From: Mycolicibacterium parafortuitum
Lineage (GTDB): Bacteria; Actinomycetota; Actinomycetes; Mycobacteriales; Mycobacteriaceae
Direction: 5' to 3'
Assembly: GCF_002086815.1 (NCBI RefSeq)
Contig: NZ_MVID01000006.1
Coordinates: forward strand, 1 to 64,000
DNA length: 64,000 bases
The notes under the pieces were generated by a model, which ran no database searches, was not told the origin of the DNA, and worked only from the letters and a program-made list of their open reading frames with translations. Position numbers and translations under genes: made by a program. Of the stretch, positions 15,964 through 24,436 are shown in pieces (within the stretch, counting starts at the first letter, position 1; every line of letters begins with the position of its first letter).

Positions 15964-17117
15964 CAGGACGTCCCGGTGGCCAGTTTCGGAACGCGACCGG
16001 CGGCGATGTTCTCCTCCACCTCGCGCATCCAGGACTCCCGCGGCCTCGTGGTGTCGATCTCGAATTCGAACCGGTCGGTCATATCCGGTGTCACGTCCTC
16101 GACGTCGACATAGAACTGCTCGTACCACCGGCGCAGCTGGTACACCGGACCGTCCTCCTCGACCAGCAGCGGGTTGTCGATCCGGGCCTTGTTTCGCCAG
16201 ATCTGCACGTCCTGCTCGAAGCCCATCTTGACGAAGTCGCCGAGCGCGATCGCCGACTGCATGGCGACGTCCTCGGGCAGGTCCGCCGACTTCTGCACGG
16301 TGATGCCGTACTGCAGCACAAAGGAATTCGCGTCGATCGGGTAGTGGCAGTTGATCAGTACGGTGCGGGTGTCGCCGTGCTCGTAGTGGTAGGTCAGGTC
16401 GTCGATCATGAAGGACGGCCCGTGGTAGGAGGCCAGCGACGAGGTTCCGAGCAGCTTGACGCCGCCCTCGACCGAGCCGAGATCGGGCCGACCACCACTG
16501 GTCATGAACTGGGTGGCGACGTGTCCCTCGAAGATGTTCTTGAACTGGGTCGGCAGTGACCCGTGGATATAGAAGAAGTGCGCCATGTCGACGACGTTGT
16601 CGATGATCTCGCGGCAGTTGGTGTTCACGACGGTGCTGTACCAGTGCCAGTCGGTCCAGTCGTCACTGGTCGCACCCTCGATGCGCGGGATGGTGACGTC
16701 CTCCGGCGGCGGTTTGCGCTGCGGGTCGTTCCAGACGAACAGCATTCCGTCCTGCTGCAGGGTCGGCCACGTCTGGGTGCGCGCGAGCCGCGGGACGCGA
16801 CGCGCGTACGGGACGTTCTTGCATCGGCCGTCGCCGCCCCAGCGCCAGTCGTGGAACGGGCAGGCGATCTCGTTGCCTTTGACCTCACCCTGGGACAGAT
16901 CGCCACCCATGTGCCGGCAGTAGCTGTCGAGGACGTTGATCGCGCCGTCCTCGGAGGCGAACACCACGAGCTTCTGCCCGAACGCGTTGATCTGGTGTGG
17001 CTTACCGTCCGCGAAATCCCGGATCAGGCCCAGGCAGTGCCATCCGCGGGCGAATCGGGTCGGTGCGGCTTCGGCCTCGATCAGGCGGACCTCGTCGACA
17101 GGGGGCTGCACAGTCAT
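15963..17117 (-). CDS. Rieske [2Fe-2S] oxygenase, KshA-like
   Basis: A 384-residue terminal oxygenase. The Rieske ligands are Cys67, His69, Cys86 and His89 (CRH...CPFH). The mononuclear iron site is Asp177, His180 and His185 in DNVVDMAHFFYIH, with a later Asp in the FEQD segment. This block closely resembles 3-ketosteroid 9-alpha-hydroxylase oxygenase KshA, so 9-alpha-type hydroxylation of a steroid or related polycycle is the best guess. No KshB-type reductase is in the window. The gene is divergent from the KstD-like gene across 101 bp holding a candidate shared operator. KshA plus KstD is the classic pair that opens steroid ring B. Confidence 0.9.
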   Translation of the reverse strand: MTVQPPVDEVRLIEAEAAPTRFARGWHCLGLIRDFADGKPHQINAFGQKLVVFASEDGAINVLDSYCRHMGGDLSQGEVKGNEIACPFHDWRWGGDGRCKNVPYARRVPRLARTQTWPTLQQDGMLFVWNDPQRKPPPEDVTIPRIEGATSDDWTDWHWYSTVVNTNCREIIDNVVDMAHFFYIHGSLPTQFKNIFEGHVATQFMTSGGRPDLGSVEGGVKLLGTSSLASYHGPSFMIDDLTYHYEHGDTRTVLINCHYPIDANSFVLQYGITVQKSADLPEDVAMQSAIALGDFVKMGFEQDVQIWRNKARIDNPLLVEEDGPVYQLRRWYEQFYVDVEDVTPDMTDRFEFEIDTTRPRESWMREVEENIAAGRVPKLATGTS

Positions 17118-17158
17118 AGTCCCGATTAGAGCCCCGCACGCCGCGCCTGGACCCCCGC

Positions 17159-17175
17159 TGTTCCACTCATCAGGA
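17159..17175. promoter_or_regulatory. Candidate operator TGTTCCACTCATCAGGA
   Basis: It carries the same 13-mer as 10433-10445, at the same -60 distance from its gene (GTG 17219). It also lies about 49 bp from the divergent Rieske start. This mirrors the layout in the BVMO/acyl-CoA synthetase gap. Confidence 0.45.
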
Positions 17176-17205
17176 GGCCGATTACCGCCGCACTGTGGCG
17201 CGTTC

Positions 17206-17211
17206 TAGCGT
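17206..17211 (+). promoter_or_regulatory. -10 box (TAGCGT), leaderless GTG start
   Basis: TAGCGT is followed by 7 nt and then the GTG at 17219. There is no Shine-Dalgarno. This argues for 17219 over the in-frame GTG at 17195. Confidence 0.5.
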
Positions 17212-17218
17212 CGACGCC

Positions 17219-18925
17219 GTGACCGCTGTTTCTGCGACTATCCCCGCCGGCCTTCCCGTCTCGGACACCACCGTCGACCTGCTGGTGGTCGGGTCCGGCA
17301 CCGGCATGGCCGCCGCACTGGCGGCCCACGAGGCCGGCCTGTCGGTGCTGATCGTGGAGAAGTCCGAATACGTCGGTGGGTCGACGGCCCGCTCCGGTGG
17401 GGCGCTGTGGCTGCCCGCCAGTCAGGTGCTCGACGCCGCGGGCGCCAACGACAGCGCCGAACGCGCTCAGACCTACCTGGACTCGGTGGTCGACGGCACC
17501 GCACCGACCGAGCGCTCGGCGGGATTCGTGAAGAACCTGACCGCGACCGTCGACATGCTGCGCCGCACCACGCCGATGAAGCTGTTCTGGGCTCGCGAGT
17601 ACTCCGACTACCACCCGGAACACCCCGGCGGCAGCGCTGCGGGCCGTACCTGCGAGTGCCGTCCGCTCAACACCTCGATCCTCGGGGAGTACCTCCCCCG
17701 GCTGCGGCCGGGCGTGATGGAGGTGACGATCCCGATGCCGACCACCGGTGCGGACTACCGGTGGCTGAATTTGATGACCCGCGTGCCGCGTAAGGGTCTG
17801 CCCACCATCGCCAAGCGGCTCGGCCAGGGCGTCGGCGGGTTGCTGTTGGGCCGGCGCTACGCCGCGGGCGGGCAGGCGCTGGCCGCGGGCCTGTTCGCCG
17901 GTGTGCTGCGTGCCGGAATCCCGGTGTGGACGCAGACCGCGCTGGAAGAACTCACCGGCGAGGACGACCGGGTCACCGGCGCCGTGGTCTCGCACGGTGG
18001 CAGGCAGATCACCGTCACCGCACGGCGCGGCGTGGTGCTCGCCGCCGGCGGATTCGACCACAACATGGACATGCGCCGGAAGTTCCAGTCCGAAGCCCTG
18101 GACTCCGGGGTCAGCCTCGGCGCCGACACCAACACCGGTGACGGCATCCGCATCGCGCAGGACCGGGGCGCGGCAATCGGTTTGATGGACCAGTCGTGGT
18201 GGTTCCCGGCGGTGGCCCCGCTGCCGGGTAAGGCGCCCGCGGTGATGCTCGCCGAGCGCTCGCTGCCCGGCTCGCTGATCGTGGACCAGAACGGTGCCAG
18301 GTTCGCCAACGAGTCGGCCGACTACATGTCGTTCGGTCAGCGGATCCTGGAGTTGGAGCGCACCGGGCAACCGGTCGAGTCGATGTGGATCGTGTTCGAC
18401 CAGAAGTACCGCAACAGCTATGTCTTCGCCGCGGAACTGTTCCCGCGGATGCCGATTCCGCAGAGCTGGTACGACGCGGGGATCGCCTGCCGCGCCGACG
18501 ATCTCGGCACATTGGCCGACCACATGGGGGTGCCCCGCGACACCTTCACCGCGACGATGCGACGGTTCAACGAATCGGCAAGTGCGGGAATCGATTCGGA
18601 CTTCCACCGCGGCGAGAGCGCCTACAACCGCTACTACGGCGATCCGACCGTTACCCCGAATCCGAACCTGCGCCCGCTGACCGACGGGCCGTTCTACGCG
18701 GTGAAGATGGTGCTCAGCGACCTCGGAACCTGCGGCGGCCTGCGCGCCGACGAGCGCGCGCGGGTGCTGCGCGAGGACGGCGCGGCGATCGAGGGCCTGT
18801 ACGCGATCGGCAACTGTGCCGCCAACGCGTTCGGCGCGACGTACCCGGGTGCGGGCGCGACGATCGCGCAGGGGCTGGTGTACGGCTACGTCGCGGCGAT
18901 GGACGCCGCCGGACGTGCCGGCTAG
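17219..18925 (+). CDS. 3-oxosteroid 1-dehydrogenase-like flavoprotein (KstD family)
   Basis: A 568-residue FAD enzyme. It has the N-terminal FAD motif VVGSGTGMAAALAAHEAG, GGSTARSGGALWLP, and late in the protein GPFYAVKMVLSDLGTCGG with Tyr493, matching the substrate-binding tyrosine region of KstD. The C-terminal GNCAANAFGATYPGAGATI is also typical. It should remove hydrogens from C1-C2 of a 3-ketosteroid or a similar cyclohexanone ring. The start is set by the -10 box. It is divergent from the KshA-like oxygenase and probably works with it. Its TAG stop shares the palindrome CTAG with the stop of the convergent HNH gene. Confidence 0.9.
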   Translation: MTAVSATIPAGLPVSDTTVDLLVVGSGTGMAAALAAHEAGLSVLIVEKSEYVGGSTARSGGALWLPASQVLDAAGANDSAERAQTYLDSVVDGTAPTERSAGFVKNLTATVDMLRRTTPMKLFWAREYSDYHPEHPGGSAAGRTCECRPLNTSILGEYLPRLRPGVMEVTIPMPTTGADYRWLNLMTRVPRKGLPTIAKRLGQGVGGLLLGRRYAAGGQALAAGLFAGVLRAGIPVWTQTALEELTGEDDRVTGAVVSHGGRQITVTARRGVVLAAGGFDHNMDMRRKFQSEALDSGVSLGADTNTGDGIRIAQDRGAAIGLMDQSWWFPAVAPLPGKAPAVMLAERSLPGSLIVDQNGARFANESADYMSFGQRILELERTGQPVESMWIVFDQKYRNSYVFAAELFPRMPIPQSWYDAGIACRADDLGTLADHMGVPRDTFTATMRRFNESASAGIDSDFHRGESAYNRYYGDPTVTPNPNLRPLTDGPFYAVKMVLSDLGTCGGLRADERARVLREDGAAIEGLYAIGNCAANAFGATYPGAGATIAQGLVYGYVAAMDAAGRAG

Positions 18926-20199
18926 TTCCGCAGCGGCGGTTCGTAGGGGTTGTACCACCACCAGTCGGCGCGCTCTCCGGACGAACCCGGATATGTGCCG
19001 ACGTCGGGTGGCGGCTTGGTCGGCGGGCGGGCCAGCGATCCGGGTTTGAGCGGTTGCCCGGTGTGGTCGCTGACGGCGAGTCGGTGGGCGGGTCCGGTGA
19101 TGGTGATCAGGCCGCGGTGGTGGGCGCGGTGGTGGTACGGGCAGACCAGGACGAGGTTGTCGAGTTCTGTTTCCCCGCCGTCCTCCCAGTGCACGATGTG
19201 ATGAGCGTGCAGGCCTCGGGTCGAGGCACAGCCGGGCACCACACAGCAGCGGTCACGGTGTTCGAGCGCGCGTCGCAGCCGGCGGCCGACGGTGCGGGTG
19301 GCCCGTCCGGTGCCGATCGGGCGGCCGTGGCGCTCAAACCAGACTTCGCAGGTGGCATCACATGTCAGGTGGCGGCGTTCCTCACTGGTCAGCAGTGGGC
19401 CCAGATGCAGTGCGGCGACATCGGTGTCTGCGTCGACGTGCACCACCACCGTGGTGTGCTGGCCGTGCGGGCGGCGATAGGCCTCGGCGTCCCAGCCGGC
19501 CTCGACCAGCGTCATGAACGCGTTGCCCACCGTCGGCCATGGCGGCTGCTGCTCGTTCGACTCGTCGTCGTGGTCGTGTTTCCACTGCGCGATCAGCCCG
19601 TCGTGGTGGGACTGCAGAGCGGCCTGGAATTTCGCGGAGTCCAGGTGTGGGAGTTTGAGTTGCCAGTAGACGTAGTCGGTGTCGCTTCCGGTGGAAGTGA
19701 CCGTGGGCTGTGGCACCGGCGGTGGGGCGGGCGGTTTGTCATCGTCGAGCGGGTCGGCGACGGGTTCGGGTTCGGGTCTGGGCTCAAGCTTGAGCGCGGT
19801 GCGCAGCTGGCTGACCGAGGCGCTCTGGGCCAGTTGCGCGTAGTGGTCGTCGGACCCCTCGCCCGCGTGTTCGGCGATCACTCCGACCTGGTCGACGGAC
19901 AGCCGGCCCTCTCGTAGTTGCGCGGCGCAGCGCGGGAACTCGTCGAGCCGGTCGGCGATCGTGACGATGGCTTTCGCATTACGCGGCGAGGTGCCGACCT
20001 TCCACGCGATCAACGCCGCCACCGACCGCGCCCCGGTGATCCCCAGTAGTCCTTCGCGGTCGATCGCGGCGGCGATCTCGACGATCCGGCCGTCGATCGC
20101 GTTGCGCTGACCGGCCAATTCCGACAGCTCCTCGAACAGCGTCCCCAACCGGTCCGACTGAGACACCTCAGCCGGTGCACCGCTGCCGGTTGTGGACAT
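18922..20199 (-). CDS. DUF222 / HNH endonuclease-domain protein (13E12 family)
   Basis: A 425-residue protein. The N-terminal half (LFEELSELAGQRNAIDGRIVEIAAAI...) is the DUF222 region and the C-terminal part is an HNH nuclease module: CVVPGC, then LHAHHIVHWEDGG and LVCPYHHRAHH, giving two CxxC-type zinc pairs and the His-Asn-His core. A proline-rich linker separates them. These proteins are multicopy in mycobacteria, often called 13E12 repeat proteins, and their role is unsettled. The ATG at 20199 (MSTTGSG) was preferred. A GTG at 20256 would add 19 residues. It overlaps the KstD-like gene by 4 bp at the 3' ends. Confidence 0.9.
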   Translation of the reverse strand: MSTTGSGAPAEVSQSDRLGTLFEELSELAGQRNAIDGRIVEIAAAIDREGLLGITGARSVAALIAWKVGTSPRNAKAIVTIADRLDEFPRCAAQLREGRLSVDQVGVIAEHAGEGSDDHYAQLAQSASVSQLRTALKLEPRPEPEPVADPLDDDKPPAPPPVPQPTVTSTGSDTDYVYWQLKLPHLDSAKFQAALQSHHDGLIAQWKHDHDDESNEQQPPWPTVGNAFMTLVEAGWDAEAYRRPHGQHTTVVVHVDADTDVAALHLGPLLTSEERRHLTCDATCEVWFERHGRPIGTGRATRTVGRRLRRALEHRDRCCVVPGCASTRGLHAHHIVHWEDGGETELDNLVLVCPYHHRAHHRGLITITGPAHRLAVSDHTGQPLKPGSLARPPTKPPPDVGTYPGSSGERADWWWYNPYEPPLRN

Positions 20200-20293
20200 G
20201 ACCCCAGTCAAGCACTCGGGTCCGACGACTAACGCAGACGAAAACACCTCGTGCACAACGCGAATGGAGTTTCACGCCGCGACCGGTGCCACC

Positions 20294-20965
20294 CTACTCG
20301 TCAGGTTCGGATTCGGCCTGCTTCTCGACTTCGTACCAGTACTCCGGCTTCGGCCACGCGACGGCGGCCTGGCCGTCGGTGCCGCGCGGGAACTCGGCCT
20401 CGGCGTCGTCGAGTTCCTTGATCATCTTCAGCGCCAGATCGCGTTCGTTGGCGTAGTAACGCTCCGCCCAGCGCAATGCGATCCGGGCATATGCCCATGA
20501 CGGGTCCGCGCCCGCCAGCCTTGCGTCCTTGGCCGCCTCCCGCTCCATCTCATCGGCGTAGGCGATGTGCTCCTGCAGCAACTCCTTCAGCCGCGCGGGA
20601 GTGGACAGGTGCCCGAACGTCATCCGCAGCAGCGGCCCGTGCTTCAGCGACGGCGGATCGAACGACTCCTCGTTGGCCCAGCGGGTGACCTCGTCGAGCC
20701 CGGATGCGGTGATCTTGTACAGCCGCCTGCTGCGGGCGCCGCCGGTGTTCTCGACCCGGGACGTCACCAGGCCGAGGTGCTCAAGTTTCTTGAGCTCGCT
20801 GTAGATCTGGCTGTAGGCGGGGCTTCCGTAGTAAAACCGCATGGTCCAGCCGATCCACTTACGGACGTCGTAGCCGGACAGTTCCTGCTCGTAGGACAGC
20901 AGGCCGAGAAGCGCATAACTGGTCGCGGCCAGGCCCGGCTTGCGCCCAGAATCGCTGTCGGTCAC
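20294..20965 (-). CDS. PadR-family transcriptional regulator
   Basis: A 223-residue regulator. The N-terminal winged helix (YALLGLLSYEQELSGYDVRKWI, then IYSELKKLEHLGLV and the wing SRRLYKIT) is diagnostic of PadR. The C-terminal half is the helical AphA/VirR-like dimerisation region with an acidic tail. PadR proteins are usually repressors released by phenolic or hydrophobic ligands. The GTG start at 20965 faces the divergent flavin reductase. The 125-bp gap contains an inverted repeat at 20991-21008 that could be its operator. It is the nearest regulator to the 1-19 kb catabolic island, though a link is not shown. Confidence 0.9.
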   Translation of the reverse strand: MTDSDSGRKPGLAATSYALLGLLSYEQELSGYDVRKWIGWTMRFYYGSPAYSQIYSELKKLEHLGLVTSRVENTGGARSRRLYKITASGLDEVTRWANEESFDPPSLKHGPLLRMTFGHLSTPARLKELLQEHIAYADEMEREAAKDARLAGADPSWAYARIALRWAERYYANERDLALKMIKELDDAEAEFPRGTDGQAAVAWPKPEYWYEVEKQAESEPDE

Positions 20966-20990
20966 TGTCCAAGGTTAACAATGCCCGAAC

Positions 20991-21008
20991 CGGTGCATCG
21001 TGGCACCG
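20991..21008. promoter_or_regulatory. Inverted repeat CGGTGC-N6-GCACCG, candidate operator
   Basis: A 6-bp perfect palindrome with a 6-bp spacer, placed between the divergent PadR and flavin reductase genes. Another CGGTGC half-site follows at 21023-21028. It may be bound by the PadR protein. Confidence 0.35.
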
Positions 21009-21043
21009 ACCGGTGGCCGGGACGGTGCCTTGTGCTCGACGGG

Positions 21044-21072
21044 GCGGCGTCCGACGCTGAAGCGGACGCCGC
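21044..21072 (+). other. 5' leader hairpin before flavin reductase
   Basis: GCGGCGTCCG (21044-21053) pairs perfectly with CGGACGCCGC (21063-21072) around a 9-nt loop. It ends 18 nt before the ATG at 21091, next to the GGGAG ribosome site. It could be an mRNA structure affecting translation. Confidence 0.4.
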
Positions 21073-21090
21073 GACCCACCTGGGAGACCC

Positions 21091-21597
21091 ATGACCACCA
21101 CTTCGGAACTGCTCCTGCCCGATCCCGCGACCATGCGCGCGGTGTTGGGACATTTCTGCACCGGGGTCGCGGTGATCACCGGACACGACGGCACGCGTCC
21201 GCTGGGGTTCGCCTGCCAGTCGGTCACATCGGTGTCGCTGGAGCCTCCGTACGTGTCGTTCTGCCCGGCGGCGACGTCGACGTCGTGGCCCCTGATCCGC
21301 GCCACGGGACGGCTGGCGATCAACGTGCTGGCCGACGATCAGCGCGAGGTCTGCACCCAGTTCGCCACCAGCGGCAGGGACAAGTTCGGCGACCTCGCGT
21401 GGACCCCGGGGCGCAACGGCTCCCCCGTTCTGGACGGCACGGTCGCCACCATCGAGGCCGAACTCGAATACGAGCACGGCGCGGGTGACCACACCATCGT
21501 GGTGGCGCACGTGACCGGACTGCGCGCGAACCGAGATGTCAAGCCGTTGCTGTTCTTTCAAGGCGGCTACGGCGGATTCGCCGCGGCGGACCGGTGA
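21091..21597 (+). CDS. Flavin reductase-like domain protein (HsaB-like)
   Basis: A 168-residue split-barrel flavin reductase. The sequence MRAVLGHFCTGVAVITG, the SVSLEPPYVSFCP segment and the C-terminal FFQGGYGGF are typical of NADH:FMN reductases serving two-component monooxygenases such as HsaAB. It should supply reduced flavin to a partner oxygenase. No obvious large oxygenase subunit is adjacent. A GGGAG ribosome site precedes the ATG. It overlaps the following thioesterase by 4 bp (GTGA). Confidence 0.87.
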   Translation: MTTTSELLLPDPATMRAVLGHFCTGVAVITGHDGTRPLGFACQSVTSVSLEPPYVSFCPAATSTSWPLIRATGRLAINVLADDQREVCTQFATSGRDKFGDLAWTPGRNGSPVLDGTVATIEAELEYEHGAGDHTIVVAHVTGLRANRDVKPLLFFQGGYGGFAAADR

Positions 21598-22163
21598 GCC
21601 ACGATCCCGCCGCCGCGCTGGCCGAATCGGTGCGTCACCTCATCGACGCGACGATCCGCACCCTCGCCGACGAGGAGACGATCACCGCTGCGCGCCACCA
21701 GATCGACGCCATCACAACACGATTGACCGCCGATGCGATCCCGGGCTGGTACGGCGTGCAACACGGCGACGGCATGCCGCCCGCGGCGGGCAACGTGGTG
21801 ATCGGCGCGCGGAACGCGATCGCGGTCCCGCTGACCGTCGAGCAGCGCGACGACGGCGGCGTGGTCACCGACTTCACGCTGGGCGCCGGATATGAGGGAC
21901 CGGCCGGACACGTCCACGGCGGCATCTGCGCGCTGATTCTCGACCATGTTCTCGGTGCGGCCGTGCATCAGCCCGGCAGGCCGGCGGTGACAGGCACGTT
22001 GACGGTGCGGTACCGCCGCCCCACCCCGCTGGGCCGCCCCCTCCGCGCCGAGGCGAGGATCCGTGACAGCGAGGGCAGCAAGACCTTCGTCGAGGGATCC
22101 ATCTCCCACGGCGGCGATGTGACCGTCGAAGCCGACGGGATCTTCCTGTTCCCCAAGCGTTAG
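21594..22163 (+). CDS. PaaI-type hotdog thioesterase
   Basis: A 189-residue protein whose C-terminal ~120 residues are a hotdog fold of the PaaI/4HBT type: GPAGHVHGGICALILDHVLG, then VTGTLTVRYRRPTPLG and a closing VEADGIFLFPKR. The HGG and following Asp mark the usual active-site helix. It probably hydrolyses an acyl-CoA. The N-terminal ~70 residues form a helical extension common in mycobacterial homologues. It starts at a GTG overlapping the flavin reductase stop by 4 bp, so the two form one operon. Confidence 0.85.
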   Translation: MSHDPAAALAESVRHLIDATIRTLADEETITAARHQIDAITTRLTADAIPGWYGVQHGDGMPPAAGNVVIGARNAIAVPLTVEQRDDGGVVTDFTLGAGYEGPAGHVHGGICALILDHVLGAAVHQPGRPAVTGTLTVRYRRPTPLGRPLRAEARIRDSEGSKTFVEGSISHGGDVTVEADGIFLFPKR

Positions 22164-22221
22164 CCGCACCGGCATTTCCCGATCCCGTGACACAGCGGAA
22201 CGGACACGGTAAGCACTTAGC

Positions 22222-24426
22222 GTGACTGCGGGGACGTATGTGGGTCGTGTCGGCGGGTTGGCGCTGGCACTGGGTATCGGGGCGGGAATCCTGGCGGGTG
22301 CCGGCGCGGCGTTCGCCGACGACGACGCGGGGTCCGGTCCGGGAACCTCGGCATCGGACACCTCGGCATCTGGCACCTCGGCATCGGACACCTCCGCGAC
22401 GAAACCGTCGAAGACCATCGCGGACAGCGACCGGGGCACCGGCTCCAGCACCGACACCGAGGTCGCCGAACGCGATCAGGACGACACCGCCGACGACGCC
22501 GATTCCGCGGCCTCGCAGCGGCGGTCCGCGAAGCCGACGAGGGTTTCGACAAGGATCGCCGACGACACCGCGACCGACACCGACACCGAGGTAGCCACCG
22601 ACACCGATGAGGCACCCTCGGACGCCGACGACAGCCCCGCTGTTCCCGGGGCAGTCGCGCTGTCCGCGCTGGCCACCGCTCGGGACAAGACCGAGGACGC
22701 CGGCGCCGCCGACAACCCGGCACCGGCGACCGTGGCGGCCGGCGAGTACGAGATTCCGACCGACGTCGTGGTCACCGAGGTCACCGCGCCGCTGGAGTGG
22801 ATGCAGTACGTCCCGGTGCTGGGCCGGTTCGTGGTGACCCCGATCGTGAACGTGATCCACGCGATCCCGTTCGTGTCGGAGATCCTGCACCCGCTGGTCG
22901 GATGGCCGGTGGACCACGACGCCCCGCCCGGGGCGCCGCGGCCGCGCACCGTGCGGGTGAGGTCGTTCGATGGAGCCGAGATCTACGTCCACTTCATGCC
23001 CGCCACCGGGTTGCGGGACGGTGAGTCGGCCCCGACGGTGCTCAACGGTCCCGGCGTCGGCTTCCCCGGCTCGACGACACTCGGGCTCGACGTCGATCCG
23101 TTCCTGCCCGGCGACATCGTCGGTATCGGCATGCTGCGCAAGGCCGGCTACAACGTGGTCAGCTGGGATCCGCGCGGCGAGTGGCGTTCGGGCGGGCGGA
23201 TGCAACTGCAATCACCGGATTTCGAGGGCCGCGACGTCTCGCACATCATCAGCTGGCTGACGACGCTGGACGCGGTGGCCAAGGTCGACGGTGATCCGAA
23301 GATCGGGATGGTGGGCCTGTCCTACGGCGGCGGCATCCAGTTCTCGTCGGCGATCGTCGACCACCGTATCGACGCGATCGTGCCGACGATCGCGTGGAAC
23401 AGCCTGGTGGACGCGATCTTCCCGCGCCAGGCGGTCAGCAGCGTGTGGGGCACGTTCCTCAGCGCGCTGCTCGTCATCACCGGTGCGCGCCCTAACGAAC
23501 GGATCCTGCCCGCCGTGGTCGGCGCGGTGCTGACCGGTAAGGCCTCCCAGTCCGACATCGATCTGTTCAACAGCCGCATGTTCGCCGATCGGCTCGCCAA
23601 GATCACCGCGCCGACGCTGCTGGTCCAGGGCACGGTCGACACGTTGGTCCCGTTGTCGCACGCCGATCTGAACGCCCGCGCCCTGCTCGAGGCGGGCACC
23701 ACCACCAAGGTGGTGTGGTTCTGCGGCGGTCACGGCACCTGCCTGAGCAGTGTCAACGACGGGAAGGTGGTGTGGCGCGAGACGATGGAGTGGCTGGACC
23801 GCTACGTCAAGGGAGACGAATCCGTCGATCCGGGACCGCAATTCGAGTGGGTGGATCAGCACGGCGATTGGCATTCCTCGCCGACCTATCCGGTCGCGGC
23901 GGGCGAGTCGATCAGCGCGGAGCTGACAGGAACCGGCCAGTCGCTGGCGTTCGTGCCGTTCCTCGGTGGATCCGGCCCGAACCCGCTGATCCTGACCCGC
24001 GGCCTCGTCCGCACCTTCGTGGGCCTCCCGTCGGGGGCCAAGGCGTTCAACGCGGTGAACCTGCGCGTTCCGGATGCGACAGAGCTGACGCACCTGGTCG
24101 GAGCGCCGGAGCTGACGCTGACCTACTCGGGCACCGGCAACGCGAAGCACGTGTACGCCCAGATCGTGGACGACGAGACCGGCCTGGTTCTGGGCAACCA
24201 GGTCACGCCGATTCCCGTGGTGCTGGACGGACAGTCGCGCACCGTGACGTTCACGATGGAGCAGATCGGCCATACCCTCAGGCCCGGGGAGTCGGTGACG
24301 GTGCAGCTGCTCACCTCCGCGTTCAGCTTCCTGAACTTTTACTCCTACGGGGGGATCAAGGTCGAAGGCATGTCGGTGAAGCTCCCGACACTGGCTGCCG
24401 CCCAGGTGATCACCACCGCCGCCTGA
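22222..24426 (+). CDS. Secreted alpha/beta hydrolase (CocE/S15-like)
   Basis: A 734-residue exported hydrolase. Residues 1-33 form a signal peptide (GLALALGIGAGILAGAGAAFA). Residues ~34-165 are a low-complexity Ser/Thr/Asp/Ala linker containing a tandem repeat. The catalytic domain has the nucleophile Ser367 (GLSYGG), Asp473 (GTVDTL) and His504 (GGHGTC), as in X-Pro dipeptidyl-peptidase/CocE relatives. A beta-rich C-terminal part follows. It acts outside the membrane on an unknown ester or peptide. The GTG start at 22222 lacks a clear ribosome site. Such long acidic linkers are common in mycobacterial surface enzymes. Confidence 0.83.
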   Translation: MTAGTYVGRVGGLALALGIGAGILAGAGAAFADDDAGSGPGTSASDTSASGTSASDTSATKPSKTIADSDRGTGSSTDTEVAERDQDDTADDADSAASQRRSAKPTRVSTRIADDTATDTDTEVATDTDEAPSDADDSPAVPGAVALSALATARDKTEDAGAADNPAPATVAAGEYEIPTDVVVTEVTAPLEWMQYVPVLGRFVVTPIVNVIHAIPFVSEILHPLVGWPVDHDAPPGAPRPRTVRVRSFDGAEIYVHFMPATGLRDGESAPTVLNGPGVGFPGSTTLGLDVDPFLPGDIVGIGMLRKAGYNVVSWDPRGEWRSGGRMQLQSPDFEGRDVSHIISWLTTLDAVAKVDGDPKIGMVGLSYGGGIQFSSAIVDHRIDAIVPTIAWNSLVDAIFPRQAVSSVWGTFLSALLVITGARPNERILPAVVGAVLTGKASQSDIDLFNSRMFADRLAKITAPTLLVQGTVDTLVPLSHADLNARALLEAGTTTKVVWFCGGHGTCLSSVNDGKVVWRETMEWLDRYVKGDESVDPGPQFEWVDQHGDWHSSPTYPVAAGESISAELTGTGQSLAFVPFLGGSGPNPLILTRGLVRTFVGLPSGAKAFNAVNLRVPDATELTHLVGAPELTLTYSGTGNAKHVYAQIVDDETGLVLGNQVTPIPVVLDGQSRTVTFTMEQIGHTLRPGESVTVQLLTSAFSFLNFYSYGGIKVEGMSVKLPTLAAAQVITTAA
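22346..22390 (+). repeat. Three 15-bp tandem repeats in coding sequence
   Basis: Three units of CCTCGGCATCKGRCA (22346-22360, 22361-22375, 22376-22390) encode SASDT/SASGT repeats in the linker of the secreted hydrolase. A fourth degenerate unit follows. In-frame 15-bp units allow linker length variation. Confidence 0.8.
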
Positions 24427-24436
24427 GCGACGTCGA

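Noticed and set aside
18922..20199. HNH/DUF222 gene as a mobile element
   Set aside because: No terminal repeats, target duplication or transposase. Such genes are multicopy in mycobacteria without being clear mobile elements.
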